Part shown: positions 19,114 through 34,531 of the stretch, piece after piece | Numbering within the stretch: position 1 is the stretch's first letter | Layout of the letters: every line of letters begins with the position of its first letter | Assembly: GCF_000772955.1 (NCBI RefSeq) | Contig: NZ_JPVO01000053.1 | Span: 212,786 to 276,785, forward strand | Reading direction: 5' to 3' | Source: Ureibacillus sinduriensis BLB-1 = JCM 15800 | Lineage (GTDB): Bacteria; Bacillota; Bacilli; Bacillales_A; Planococcaceae | Length of the DNA stretch: 64,000 nucleotides | The notes under the pieces: generated by a model | The model's database searches: none | What the model was told of the DNA's origin: nothing | The model's input: the letters and a program-made list of their open reading frames with translations, nothing else | Program-made: the position numbers and the translations under genes

Positions 19114-20010
19114 TTAGCTGTCTAGAAATCCCGGTTCCAAATAGCTTGGGTTTGGATAGCTATAAAAACCTTGTTTTGTTCCAGTCCCTAATTTTCCTTT
19201 ATCAATATACTCTGACTTCAATACGTTCGCTAATTTTTTAAATTCTTCATTTCCGGCTTCTCCTTTTGCATTGGCAATGTTATAAGCCGTGTTGATGCCT
19301 ACTATATCCAGTATTGCAAAAGGACCTTTTGGTGCGCCTGTAGCAATCATCCAAGTTTTGTCTATAGTTTCGACATCTGCAATCTTCTTTACTAAAAGCA
19401 TCTGGGCAGCCTCCAAGAATGGCACGAGTAATGAGTTTAAAATATATCCTGGTTGTTCCCTTTGGATCGGCAACGCGACCATACCGATAGATTTAGCAAA
19501 TTCGATGACATCTTCGAAAACCTCTTTCTCGGTATTGGGATGTTTCATAATTTCTGCTGTATTATTAAGCCAAATTTCATTGGCAAAATGCAACGCTAAA
19601 TATTTATGGGGTCTCCCGGTAATTTCGGCAAATTGGCTTGGCAGCATCGTTGACGAATTAGTAACAAATACCGTCTTCTCTGGAGCGACTTGACGCAGCT
19701 GTTGATAAAAAGCTTTTTTAATTTCCTCCACTTCAGGCACTGCTTCTATTACTAAATCCGCCTCTGTAACGGCTTCTGAAAGATCTTTATGAAAAGACAT
19801 GCGATTATAAGCCAAGTTTACTTCTTCATCTGTAGCCCCTAAATCTTGTTGATAGCGGACTTTTAAATTCATCATTCGGTTTTTTCCTTGATCGATTGAC
19901 TCATCACTAATATCGTAAACTGCAACATCATATCCTTTAAAGGCGGTTTGAAACGCAATTTGACTACCTAACACACCACTGCCTGCAACCACTATTTTTT
20001 TATAATTCAT
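19114..20010 (-). CDS. 3-hydroxyacyl-CoA dehydrogenase, NAD-binding
   Basis: 298 aa. The Rossmann motif GSGVLG is at residues 10-15 (GxGxxG) with an acidic end to beta-2 (VYDI), so NAD is expected. The catalytic region has VTNSSTMLPSQFAE and LHFANEIWLNNTAEIM, where histidine and glutamate form the HAD dyad. The C-terminal helical domain includes GYILNSLLVPFLEAA and GAPKGPFAILDIVG. It is likely an L-3-hydroxyacyl-CoA oxidoreductase acting on short-chain substrates, possibly acetoacetyl-CoA. There is no thiolase or hydratase beside it. Start at ATG behind TAGGAG. Confidence 0.87.
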   Translation of the reverse strand: MNYKKIVVAGSGVLGSQIAFQTAFKGYDVAVYDISDESIDQGKNRMMNLKVRYQQDLGATDEEVNLAYNRMSFHKDLSEAVTEADLVIEAVPEVEEIKKAFYQQLRQVAPEKTVFVTNSSTMLPSQFAEITGRPHKYLALHFANEIWLNNTAEIMKHPNTEKEVFEDVIEFAKSIGMVALPIQREQPGYILNSLLVPFLEAAQMLLVKKIADVETIDKTWMIATGAPKGPFAILDIVGINTAYNIANAKGEAGNEEFKKLANVLKSEYIDKGKLGTGTKQGFYSYPNPSYLEPGFLDS

Positions 20011-20174
20011 GCTAAAACTCCTATCTAAACATGTAGTTTTTTGTTCACTTTACATAATACACATGCTACATTTTTTTAAACATCTATTAGAAGTTTCTTC
20101 ATCAGGCTAGTTACGGTCGTGAGTTCTTTCAGATGTTGAAAATGAATAAGATAGTAGGAAAGGAGCGAGTATAC

Positions 20175-20723
20175 ATGTCGATTGCAGTCATTTATGGAAG
20201 TACCCGTGAGAATGGGAATACGGAATGGTTAACGGAGGAAGCGGTAAGTGGGGTGCCCGTTGAAAAGTTTTATCTTCGCGAGTACAATATTTTGCCCATT
20301 AAGGATGAACGTCATACAAATGCTGGGTTTCAGGAGGTTCTTGATGATTACAATCATCTTATAGGAAGAATCTTGATGCATGACGTATTTATCTTTGCTA
20401 CCCCTGTTTACTGGTATAGCATGAGCGGGACAATGAAGCTGTTTATTGATCGGTGGTCTCAAACTTTAAGAGATAAAAATTATCCAGACTTTAAGGAAAG
20501 TTTGGCGAAAAAAAGTGCCTATGTTATTGCAGTAGGAGGAGATAAGCCGGCAATTAAAGCACTGCCGATGATTCAACAGTTTCAGTACATTTGCGACTAT
20601 TTCGGGATGGCTCTCGAAGGTTATGTTATCGGTAAAGCAAGTAAACCCGGAGAGATTCAAGGGGATGCAAAAGCAATTGCCGCTGCAAGACAGTTGAGAG
20701 AAACATTACTCCAACACCTGTAA
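20175..20723 (+). CDS. NADPH-dependent FMN reductase / flavodoxin-fold oxidoreductase
   Basis: 182 aa from ATG 20175, preceded at good spacing by AAAGGAGCG; the longer in-frame ATG at 20133 has no ribosome site. The phosphate loop GSTRENGNTEWL and TPVYWYSMSGTMKLFIDRW, with a central VYGG-like strand (VIAVGGDKPA), identify an NADPH-dependent FMN reductase fold. It probably reduces quinones, flavins or nitro compounds; the exact substrate is unknown. Monocistronic, with a terminator downstream. Confidence 0.85.
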   Translation: MSIAVIYGSTRENGNTEWLTEEAVSGVPVEKFYLREYNILPIKDERHTNAGFQEVLDDYNHLIGRILMHDVFIFATPVYWYSMSGTMKLFIDRWSQTLRDKNYPDFKESLAKKSAYVIAVGGDKPAIKALPMIQQFQYICDYFGMALEGYVIGKASKPGEIQGDAKAIAAARQLRETLLQHL

Positions 20724-20780
20724 TGAAGTAGGAGAATAGAAATATAGTGAAACTGTCTTGGATGGATAAAATAGATGGTC

Positions 20781-20814
20781 AAACGAGTTGATTGCTTAGG
20801 GTCAGCTCGTTTTA
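20781..20814 (+). terminator. Terminator after FMN reductase gene
   Basis: The arms AAACGAG and CTCGTTT are separated by 18 nt; the stem extends with one mismatch. A short T-run follows. Confidence 0.6.
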
Positions 20815-20830
20815 TATTGGATGTTTGCTA

Positions 20831-21037
20831 TCAGCTTAGTAGTTTATAAATATATGGTTGAATAAACCCTTTATATTCGTGTTTTGTGTTCTCGAGAAGT
20901 TGCAAGGGTAATAATAGGCTCATGCTCTCCAACATCCCACCTGACAAACCCCAATTTCCTTCGGGGCGTTGTTGCAGCAATATTTCTATCTTTCTATTCA
21001 CGAAGACTACGACCGAACCTGGTAATATTAATGGTCT
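20831..21037 (-). pseudogene. Relic of a Nudix hydrolase gene
   Basis: One minus-strand frame stays open for 68 codons but has no start codon. It begins RPLILPGSVVVFVN, then EILLQQRPEGNWGLSGGMLE, a textbook Nudix N-terminal half up to the first glycines of the Nudix box. After that the sequence no longer matches: the expected GESLEE-type box and REL-EE helix are replaced by SMSLLLPLQLLEN, probably through frameshifts. The N-terminal 20 or so codons and the C-terminal half are also missing. This 389-bp stretch between the FMN reductase gene and the YneR-like gene otherwise holds only two terminators. Confidence 0.7.
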
Positions 21038-21068
21038 CTAAAGCTTGAAAAACCTTCATCGGTAGCAA

Positions 21069-21107
21069 GAAAAAAGCGAGAAGTCATTTTACAATCACTC
21101 CTCGCTT
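21069..21107 (-). terminator. Terminator after YneR-like/plsY unit
   Basis: On the minus strand AAGCGAG ... CTCGCTT is followed by six T, with additional AGT/ACT pairing next to the loop. Confidence 0.85.
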
Positions 21108-21113
21108 GGACCT

Positions 21114-21404
21114 TTATTTTATATAGTCATATTTCAGTTCTTCGGTTCCTGCATTCACATCGACAAGTAAATCATGGTCATTAAAAAACCAAAGGTCATT
21201 CTTTTCTATATAAAAATGAACCTCATCTATTATTTTCTTTACCCCTACATCATGAGGTTCTTCACGATTCATGCCCAAAGAAAATCCTTCATGAAAAGGA
21301 GAAGAGCCTCCATACCTTGCGTAGAAGCGAATCATATCGCCAGCAGACACTTCCATTTCTTCTTTAAACCATCGTAATGCTTCTTCGGTAATTTTTATGT
21401 TCAT
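21114..21404 (-). CDS. HesB/YneR-like iron-sulfur biogenesis-fold protein
   Basis: 96 aa from ATG 21404, behind GGGGAGGC at six nt; the longer ORF start at 21440 lacks a ribosome site. The sequence (MNIKITEEALRWFKEEM, then GDMIRFYARYGG, FSLGM) matches the HesB/IscA-like YneR group. Like others of that group it lacks the three cysteines used by true A-type Fe-S carriers, so metal binding by those residues is not expected. It starts just after the plsY stop (plsY ends at 21431), so the two form one transcript. The same pairing next to parE-parC is the known Bacillus order. Confidence 0.82.
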   Translation of the reverse strand: MNIKITEEALRWFKEEMEVSAGDMIRFYARYGGSSPFHEGFSLGMNREEPHDVGVKKIIDEVHFYIEKNDLWFFNDHDLLVDVNAGTEELKYDYIK

Positions 21405-21430
21405 TCCATAGCCTCCCCTTAGGCCTGTCT

Positions 21431-22033
21431 TTAAATCCATTTTACTTTCGGTTCAGTGCCTTCTTTTATGCGCTTTATATTAGCGCGGTGTCGATAGAAA
21501 ATAAATACTGTCAACAGCAAAATTAAAATTAGCAAGGAGTAGTCTCCCGTTATCACCACATAGATGATACTATAAATTACTGCAACAATTGATATGATCA
21601 TTGAAGATAAGCTGACCATTTTCGTAATTTTCAATGCTATAAGGAAGCTCACAACCAATAGGAGGAATAGAGGCCAGGCATATCCTAATAAGACACCCCC
21701 GGAAGTCGCTACAGCCTTTCCACCACGGAATCCTGCGAAAATAGGGAACATATGACCAACAACGGCTATACCGCCTAAAATAAGCGGATGAATCGCTGTG
21801 TCAGCAAAAAAGGGAATCAGTGGAAGTAGTGTTGCTGCTGTCCCTTTTAATATGTCCATGATTGTTACAACAAGTCCTGGTTTCTTTCCCAATACCCGAA
21901 AAGAATTTGTCGCCCCTAAATTTCCGCTGCCGTGTTCCCTGATATCCGTTTTATAAAAAATCTTGCCAATCCAAAGGCCAGAAGGTATTGAACCGATTAA
22001 ATAAGCACATAAAAGTATAATTGCATAGACCAT
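21431..22033 (-). CDS. plsY: Glycerol-3-phosphate acyltransferase PlsY
   Basis: 200 aa integral membrane enzyme that transfers the acyl group from acyl-phosphate to glycerol-3-phosphate, the first step of phosphatidic acid synthesis. The family signatures are present: [10 protein letters not shown], the [17 protein letters not shown] motif, the [19 protein letters not shown] motif, and [17 protein letters not shown] near the C-terminus. About five membrane helices. Divergent from parE and upstream of the YneR-like gene. The ribosome site is a modest AAAGGA before ATG 22033. Confidence 0.95.
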   Translation of the reverse strand: MVYAIILLCAYLIGSIPSGLWIGKIFYKTDIREHGSGNLGATNSFRVLGKKPGLVVTIMDILKGTAATLLPLIPFFADTAIHPLILGGIAVVGHMFPIFAGFRGGKAVATSGGVLLGYAWPLFLLLVVSFLIALKITKMVSLSSMIISIVAVIYSIIYVVITGDYSLLILILLLTVFIFYRHRANIKRIKEGTEPKVKWI

Positions 22034-26922
<4,889 letters not shown>

Positions 26923-26931
26923 TGTGTATGG

Positions 26932-26969
26932 ATATGCAAAAACGCTATGTCGTTTTTGCATATTTTTTA
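26932..26969 (+). terminator. Terminator after parC
   Basis: Perfect 13-bp arms (ATATGCAAAAACG and its complement) around a 6-nt loop, ending in a T-run. Confidence 0.9.
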
Positions 26970-27058
26970 TGAGCGAATTTACGTATTCAACTTTTCACAT
27001 GTATTTTTGTTTCTATCAGCTTGGATTGATGTTGTGTGGATTAATATGGTGAATTATA

Positions 27059-27298
27059 TTAAAGATGGGGAACGATCGCTCGCAAGTTAAGTACATAAAA
27101 GGCATTTCCAGAGGAATCAGTATGATTGACCTGGAAATGCCTTTTATGCTTTTTATTTATTTTATTTAGTGCTTCTACTTTTGTCTTAGTCATTCGCACG
27201 TGTGTACTGAAATCTGCTTGCCTACGCTGTATCGTAACATCTTTTCCTCGTTCGCGTAATTCTTTCAACCTTTTTTTCTTTGCTTTGGAGTTGGCCAA
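27059..27298 (-). CDS. Small basic conserved protein of unknown function
   Basis: 79 aa from TTG 27298, giving MANSKAKKKRLKELRERG; AAGAGGTG lies six nt upstream, while the ATG three codons earlier is only one nt from that site. Very rich in Lys and Arg with no membrane segment. Similar short basic proteins occur across Bacilli without an assigned role. I do not know its function; nucleic-acid binding would be a guess from charge. The last third of the gene contains a long perfect inverted repeat (separate entry), which makes the C-terminus suspect. Confidence 0.65.
   Translation of the reverse strand: MANSKAKKKRLKELRERGKDVTIQRRQADFSTHVRMTKTKVEALNKINKKHKRHFQVNHTDSSGNAFYVLNLRAIVPHL
27094..27148. 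repeat. 18-bp perfect inverted repeat inside the 3' end of a small gene
   Basis: The arms 27094-27111 and 27131-27148 are exact complements (CATAAAAGGCATTTCCAG and its partner), 19 nt apart. Both arms have an AAAA/TTTT edge, so it can act as a terminator in either direction. It lies in frame within the small basic gene rather than after it. Confidence 0.8.
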
Positions 27299-27361
27299 TA
27301 CATTCACCTCTTATGATTATTTATTATTATCATATTCCATTGAAGGGAAAAAGGGAAGGGG

Positions 27362-27398
27362 AAATAAGAAAACCCCGAGCTCCTAAGAACCCGAGGTT
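27362..27398 (-). terminator. Terminator after SSS symporter gene
   Basis: On the minus strand AACCTCGGG pairs with CTCGGGGTT (two G-U pairs) and a TTTTCTTATTT tail follows. Confidence 0.75.
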
Positions 27399-27409
27399 AA
27401 ACTTTTAAA

Positions 27410-28954
27410 TTAGTGAGATACGTCTTGAACAGAAATACCAGTTTGAGCTTTCACGTCAACTTCACGATATTTAGCTTCATCTGTTTCCTTAGAAAGAATC
27501 GTACCGATCCATCCACCAATGAAACCAAGTGGAACAGAAACAATTGCTGGATTTCCTAGTGGGAATAAAGCTTCCCCTACGAAAATCGCTGCACCTTCAA
27601 CTGGATTCCAAACGTTTGGTGAAAGTGCCACCAAGACTAACGCTGAGATTAAACCTGTTAACATACCAACTACTGCACCATTTGTATTGAAACGTTTCCA
27701 ATAGATTGTGTATATAATAACTGGCAAGTTTGCCGAAGCAGCGATACAGAATGCCAATGAAACTAGGAAGGCAACGTTCAAACTTTGAGCGCCTAATGCC
27801 AAAATAATCGATACTACTGAAATAATGATAGATCCTACACGAGCAGCAACCACTTGTTCTTTTTCTGATACTTTACCTTTTTTAATGATTTGACCATAAA
27901 TATCATGTGAAAGGGCAGATGCACCTGAAAGTACAAGACCTGCTACTACCGCTAAAATTGTTGCAAAGGCAACCGCACATACGAAGGAGAATAGAATATC
28001 TCCACCTAGGGCTTGAGCAAGAAGTGGGGCAGCCATGTTACCGGCAGCATTAGCAGCTACGATTTCCTCTTTACCAACGAATGCAGCAGCACCGAATCCT
28101 AAGAAGATTGTTAATACGTAGAAAATCCCTACAATCCAAGTTGCCCAAATTACGGAAGAACGAGCTGTTTGCGCATCTTTTACAGTGAAGAAACGCATTA
28201 AGATGTGTGGTAAACCAGCTGTACCCAATACTAATGCAATTAACATAGAGATCGTGTCAATTCCATTTGTATATTTTAAACCTGGGTTTAAGTAAGCAGC
28301 CCCAGCTTCAGTTTTAGTTGCCATTTCTGAGAACATTGTTAAAATGTTGAAATCGAATTTAGCTAAAACTAAGAATGAAATAATTACTGTACCTAGCATT
28401 AATAAACAAGCTTTAATGATTTGTACCCATGATGTTGCAGTCATACCACCGAATAGTACATAAACAGTCATCATGAATCCTACAAGAAGTACCGCTACCC
28501 AATAGTCGATACCTAATAATAATTGAATAAGTGCACCAGCTCCAACAAGTTGTGCAATCATGTAGAATAAAACGATAACGATTGAACTTAAAGCAGCAGT
28601 TCCACGAACTTTTTTTGCATCAAATCGAGCAGAAATCATATCCGCTAGTGTAAACTTACCAAGATTACGTAATGGCTCAGCTACGATGTATAAAACAACC
28701 AAGTAAGCTACTAAGTAACCTAGAGAGAAGAAGAATCCATCAAATCCAGCTAGAGCAATCGATCCCGCGATACCCAGGAAAGATGCCGCTGATAGGTAGT
28801 CACCGGAAATGGCTAGTCCATTTTGCCAACCGCTCAAACCTCCGCCGGCAGTATAGAAATCACTGGCACTACTTGTTCTTCTAGAAGCCCACCATGTGAT
28901 AACTAACGTTAAGCCTACGATGGCAACGAACATAATAATTGCTGTAATACTCAT
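27410..28954 (-). CDS. Sodium:solute symporter, acetate permease (ActP)-like
   Basis: 514 aa with about 13 hydrophobic helices along its whole length. The SSS signature region is clear: FYTAGGGLSGWQNGLAISGD near the N-terminus, LTLVITWWASRR in TM1, GGMTATSWVQIIKA in the middle, HILMRFFTVKDAQTARSS. It most resembles the ActP branch (monocarboxylate/cation symporters such as acetate). The preceding gene encodes the DUF485 partner usually found with ActP, and the two are coupled by a one-base overlap (TAATG). Substrate by family and context; pyruvate or other short monocarboxylates cannot be excluded. Confidence 0.88.
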   Translation of the reverse strand: MSITAIIMFVAIVGLTLVITWWASRRTSSASDFYTAGGGLSGWQNGLAISGDYLSAASFLGIAGSIALAGFDGFFFSLGYLVAYLVVLYIVAEPLRNLGKFTLADMISARFDAKKVRGTAALSSIVIVLFYMIAQLVGAGALIQLLLGIDYWVAVLLVGFMMTVYVLFGGMTATSWVQIIKACLLMLGTVIISFLVLAKFDFNILTMFSEMATKTEAGAAYLNPGLKYTNGIDTISMLIALVLGTAGLPHILMRFFTVKDAQTARSSVIWATWIVGIFYVLTIFLGFGAAAFVGKEEIVAANAAGNMAAPLLAQALGGDILFSFVCAVAFATILAVVAGLVLSGASALSHDIYGQIIKKGKVSEKEQVVAARVGSIIISVVSIILALGAQSLNVAFLVSLAFCIAASANLPVIIYTIYWKRFNTNGAVVGMLTGLISALVLVALSPNVWNPVEGAAIFVGEALFPLGNPAIVSVPLGFIGGWIGTILSKETDEAKYREVDVKAQTGISVQDVSH

Positions 28955-29277
28955 TAATTAACACCTCTCTCATACTCTTCGATAATTGCTTTCGCTTCCT
29001 TATCGAAAGAATTTGCCTTCGCTACATACAAGTGAGCTAGTCCCCATGTCATGATGAACAGCCCAGCAGAGTAGAACCACACCCAAGTGATTTCTCCGAC
29101 AGCCTTGTGATGCAGAATTTCAGTGAATGACGTTAAGATAGGTAACAACAAGTAAGCAGCAAGAAAAATTGCTGTAAGAGTCCATAAAAAATTATTCTTC
29201 TTTTTAGTTAACTGTTTGAATGATTCCATTTCTGCGATCTTGTCGTAATTAATGTTTTCTCTAATATTCCCCGCCAT
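28954..29277 (-). CDS. DUF485 membrane protein, partner of the acetate-type symporter
   Basis: 107 aa from the second ATG (29277), because GGGGG lies six nt upstream of it and immediately against the first ATG (29283). A short N-terminal soluble part ends in KKKNNFLWTLT, followed by two membrane helices (about 35-55 and 70-90), the usual DUF485/YjcH plan. It always accompanies ActP-like transporters and probably assists their assembly or activity; its exact role is unknown. First gene of the operon. Confidence 0.85.
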   Translation of the reverse strand: MAGNIRENINYDKIAEMESFKQLTKKKNNFLWTLTAIFLAAYLLLPILTSFTEILHHKAVGEITWVWFYSAGLFIMTWGLAHLYVAKANSFDKEAKAIIEEYERGVN

Positions 29278-29354
29278 AAACATCCCCCTTTTTTTAGTTG
29301 TTTTTTTCTACTTTGTGTTCGTAAAATTCTATTTTAATAGTTTTTACATTTCTC

Positions 29355-29383
29355 ATTTTATTTAAGCGTTCACAAAATTGCAA
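29355..29383 (-). promoter_or_regulatory. Sigma-A promoter with a cre-like site in its spacer, for DUF485-symporter operon
   Basis: On the minus strand TTGCAA (29378-29383), 17-nt spacer, TAAAAT (29355-29360). The spacer contains TGTGAACGCTTAAA (29361-29374), one mismatch from the CcpA cre consensus. Carbon catabolite repression of acetate uptake would be expected. Confidence 0.6.
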
Positions 29384-30950
29384 TACTTTTTATTTAAATA
29401 AAGTATAATTTTTTTAAAATTTTAAGGATTATTAGAGAATTTCTATACAAAAACGATTAAAAATGAGATTTATTCAATTAAAAATACCTATTTCAACATG
29501 TAAGTGAACCAGAAAATATGAAAATATTTGATTATTGACAAATGCTATTATTTTCATTACTACGATACAGAACAGTTCATAACTTAAAAATATTATTCTG
29601 TTAATCACATTTCCAATTATGGAGAAGCCAAAAGAGAAACTATATGTTGAATTGATATTCCTAAAATTAACATTTCCCTTACGTATCTATTAAGTATATT
29701 CCAAGGATATATAAAATTGTAAAAGGGGACAGATTCGTCTACAACTCAACTCTGCGTATGTTTTAGAGATGATATGGCAGTCAATCAATAAATCGGCGAA
29801 TTACATGGAAGCCATCAATTTTGCGTATAATGATGAAAATTTTGATTAACTTATAGCGTGACAACTTAATTTTAGATTATTATTTGAATATATAAATTTC
29901 CTACGAATCTAAGATCAATAAATAGTAGTATTATGATTAAGTTAAATTAAGTCAAAATAATGGGGAAGCAATGGAGAAGTAAAAATTGGAAGTTTGTTGG
30001 AGGTCGCAATCATAGAATTTTAAAACCATTTTGCAAATTCATGGTATATATAAGCGAAATTCATCTTCAATTCGAAGCCTAGTTACATTGCGAAATCTCA
30101 TCAATTGCTGAACGCTTGAAACCGGCAAGAAGAATAGCGAATTTATTTTTAATTTTAAGGATTAATGGACTGAAGACTTTTTGTTATTTGGAAAGAGACT
30201 TTTATATAAATTATTTAATATAATTGAATTCAGTATTTGTTACCGTATCGATACAGAAAAATGAATCGTGTTTAAAATTCAAAACGATCAATACGGGTAA
30301 TTTTTTAATCCTGTCTCACTATTATAAGTATACTTTTGAAATGAAACACAACTTCCTATAATAGATATTATGTAAACTAGAAAAAATTCCGAGAGTACTT
30401 CACACATTTTTTAAAGTTCCTCTATCTCCTTTCTTTTCTGTACATTGACTTCAATTGGACAAACTATTCAGCATATCGGAGTTCTTGTGGCTCTTATTTC
30501 ATTAACAATTATTATAATACCTATTGGCTTATAAATTTGTCTAATTCTATTTCTTCTCAATTGATTGAAGTATTTTCTACTAGATCAGCAACCTATATAA
30601 AACCAGACAATTGGATTTCTTTACCTTATGCCTATAATTATCTTCACCGTTGATCATTATGCAGCATTATTAAACATAAACATTTTTCCGATAACATTAT
30701 TGAATTATGCTCAATCCGTATCAAAATTTCCTTCAATTTAAAATATAGTTCCTCAATGAAAAGAACACATTCTTTATTAAAGGATATCCACGGTTTGCTG
30801 ATTATAAATTGCATACTCTTAACTACATATGTCTCTTCATTTTGTATTGCTGCACATTAATCTATTGAGGATAATAAATCTATTACAAAATTGTGCCAGA
30901 ATGTAGTATATACATTTGATCAGGTCTAAAACATGTTCCGATCATTGATG
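29384..30950. other. 1.57-kb AT-rich gene-poor region
   Basis: No convincing ORF, RNA gene or intact mobile element. The base composition is more AT-rich than its neighbours and stops are frequent in all frames. One plus-strand stretch (about 30445-30531) reads as a hydrophobic helix with Q-T-I-Q at its start and I-P-I-G-L at its end, resembling the first membrane segment of an ABC-importer permease. It could be a decayed gene. Otherwise I see nothing definable. Confidence 0.5.
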
Positions 30951-31988
30951 TTACCGTCTTGTTATTTTCTTGGAGCATTTATAAACAGTATCTCCAAAGG
31001 AGCGAATATCTTTTAGATAATCGTAGCCTTCTGGTGAACCATATCGGTTGAACATTCTTACTGCTACTACCTTTTCTTCTGGAATGACGAGCAGGGCAAC
31101 ATTTGTATAGCCGAGTAATTGATAGGAGCGACTTGGAACTGCATCTCCTATTTGATTAAAGCTATCGTTTTTGTCTTTCTCGAACCATAAAAATCCATTC
31201 TTTTGAATAAGATGTTTATGGTTTGGCGTCTGAATGGAGGTTGCCATTTGAATAATTTCTCTAGGAATGATTTGTTTTCCTCCCCATTTCCCTCCTGTTA
31301 AATGGATGTAACCCCATAGAGTAAGCTCTTGGGCAGACGCATACATATTCATTCCAGATCCATCTACTACATCTGTCTCTGTCCAGAAAATGCTATCTGA
31401 ATCTCTTAAAGTGTCTGCAATTTTTAAATGAGGCTGACTCATCTTAATCCATTCGGTGGATTGCAACCCCATTTGCTCAATGACTTGCTCATTTACAATA
31501 TCGGCAACAGATTTTCCCGTTGTTTTTAGGATAATAGATGTCAACAAATCAATACTAGGACCTCTATATGCCCATGATTCACCGGGTTTATATTCACCTA
31601 TTAATATACTTTTCTCTATTTTTTATCCATGTGTGTGAGTTAATAAGTGACGGATGGTTACACCATTGTATGCTGATAAATGAGCGTCTTCAACAAACTG
31701 TCGGATCGGATCATCAATGGAAAAGTAGCCATTGTATATAGCGTAGGCAGCAGCAAAGCCGATATAAGCCTTTCTTACAGAGGCAATGTGGAATTGAGTA
31801 TCTGATTTTACATTCCTGGCGTGTGTATCAATGGACTGTTTACCAAAATAAGACTCTGTTACAACTTTTTCGTTCTGTATAATAAATAAAGCTCCTCCAC
31901 TGGAACCTATCTTTTCAGCAGTATCTTTTACGTGAGTATAAACTTCTTCAAACAAATTTGTGTATTGTTTTTCTAAAACCACTTTCAC
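30951..31988 (-). pseudogene. Serine hydrolase (beta-lactamase class C fold) broken by one in-frame TAA
   Basis: GTG 31988 behind AGGGGG opens a frame that runs to 30951 with a single stop, TAA at 31623-31625. Both halves are in the same frame and together give about 345 codons, the full length of the family. The N-half has the nucleophile motif in HIASVRKAY (SVRK = SxxK) and ends LLTHTHG-stop. The C-half resumes with KPGESWAYRGPSIDLL, the expected continuation, and includes DGSGMNMYASAQELTLWGY. Members of this group act as esterases or D-amino-acid peptidases. A very recent nonsense mutation is the simplest reading; a sequencing error is possible. Confidence 0.85.
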
Positions 31989-32163
31989 TACCCCCTTGCA
32001 AATTTACTGTTTTATCCATAAAGGATTCCAACAAAATTCAATTCGTTTTACAAACTGTAAAACCTATTATTCGTTTTATATTAGTACACCTAATTGATTT
32101 TTCCATGTAACCAAGTTTACTCAACTATAACTATTCTCGGTGTACCTGAAAACATCTTGGTTT

Positions 32164-32781
32164 TTATTTGCTTTGTGTGGCGTCGACGGCTATGTATGTA
32201 TTGCTATAAAAAAGCATGTGAATTCTCTTTATATTCCACAGTTCCTTAAAATCATTGATCGGAACTTTACGGTTATAATGCTTGCGTTCATCAACACAAT
32301 TCGCCAGACGGCTTGATGAATCTGAAAGGTAAAAGTAATCATTGTCATAGCCTACAACAGGGACAAAATGCAAATGATTAAGATCCTTCTGTGTTTTAAT
32401 AAAAACAATCACGGGAGTTCCTTTACTAACCTCGCACTTTAATGTGTTAATATTTCCCTTATAATAGTTTGTTTTAAAGCCATTATTTCTTAACACCGTA
32501 CGGATTCCCTTTGGGTACACAGTGCCTGCAGTCGTTTTACTTGGAAAATGCGCATACAAAGCTTGACCTTCAGCCTCTATGCCAAAATGACGCAACAGAA
32601 AAGCCGTTGAAAATGCTGCACATTCGTTATTTTTTTGGAAATCGATTCGATTGTTTTGTTGAATTAGATAATTATCCGGATAGTCTTTTTTGCGTAAAAC
32701 AGGCATTGGGAATGTCATTAAATATGTATTAATGATAGTTGATATAATGATCCATACAAGCACTTGGCTAACTATAAACAT
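32164..32781 (-). CDS. Membrane-anchored C39-like cysteine peptidase
   Basis: 205 aa. The N-terminal hydrophobic helix (residues 3-22) is followed by a papain-like C39 domain: catalytic Cys54 in NNECAAFSTAF, general base His138 in NHLHFVPVVGYD and Asp154 in YFYLSDSS. The oxyanion glutamine expected a few residues before the cysteine may be Q49. Such stand-alone C39-like proteins are common in Firmicutes; their substrates are unknown, and no bacteriocin or ABC exporter gene lies nearby. ATG 32781 follows GGGGGA. The gene is isolated. Confidence 0.78.
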   Translation of the reverse strand: MFIVSQVLVWIIISTIINTYLMTFPMPVLRKKDYPDNYLIQQNNRIDFQKNNECAAFSTAFLLRHFGIEAEGQALYAHFPSKTTAGTVYPKGIRTVLRNNGFKTNYYKGNINTLKCEVSKGTPVIVFIKTQKDLNHLHFVPVVGYDNDYFYLSDSSSRLANCVDERKHYNRKVPINDFKELWNIKRIHMLFYSNTYIAVDATQSK

Positions 32782-32912
32782 ACACTTCCCCCATTTCTTT
32801 ATATCAATCGACTAATTATTCAAAGTCGTTCTTTCACTTACTTGCCTCATAAAATATAATTACTCACAACTTATACTAAATTTTAACATAAATATCCAAA
32901 TCTGATTTATGC

Positions 32913-32947
32913 AAAAAAAGATGATCCCTATTAATATAGGAATCATC
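32913..32947 (-). terminator. Terminator after glpK
   Basis: On the minus strand GATGAT-CC ... GG-ATCATC is followed by seven T; an outer ATGCAAA/TTTGCAT pairing extends the stem. Confidence 0.85.
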
Positions 32948-33009
32948 CTCTTTGCATAAACTCAATATATAGCAAACTAGCGTTTAACTTTATTTCAATT
33001 TTTGAAGAA

Positions 33010-34515
<1,506 letters not shown>

Positions 34516-34531
34516 CTATTCTCCTACTCTT

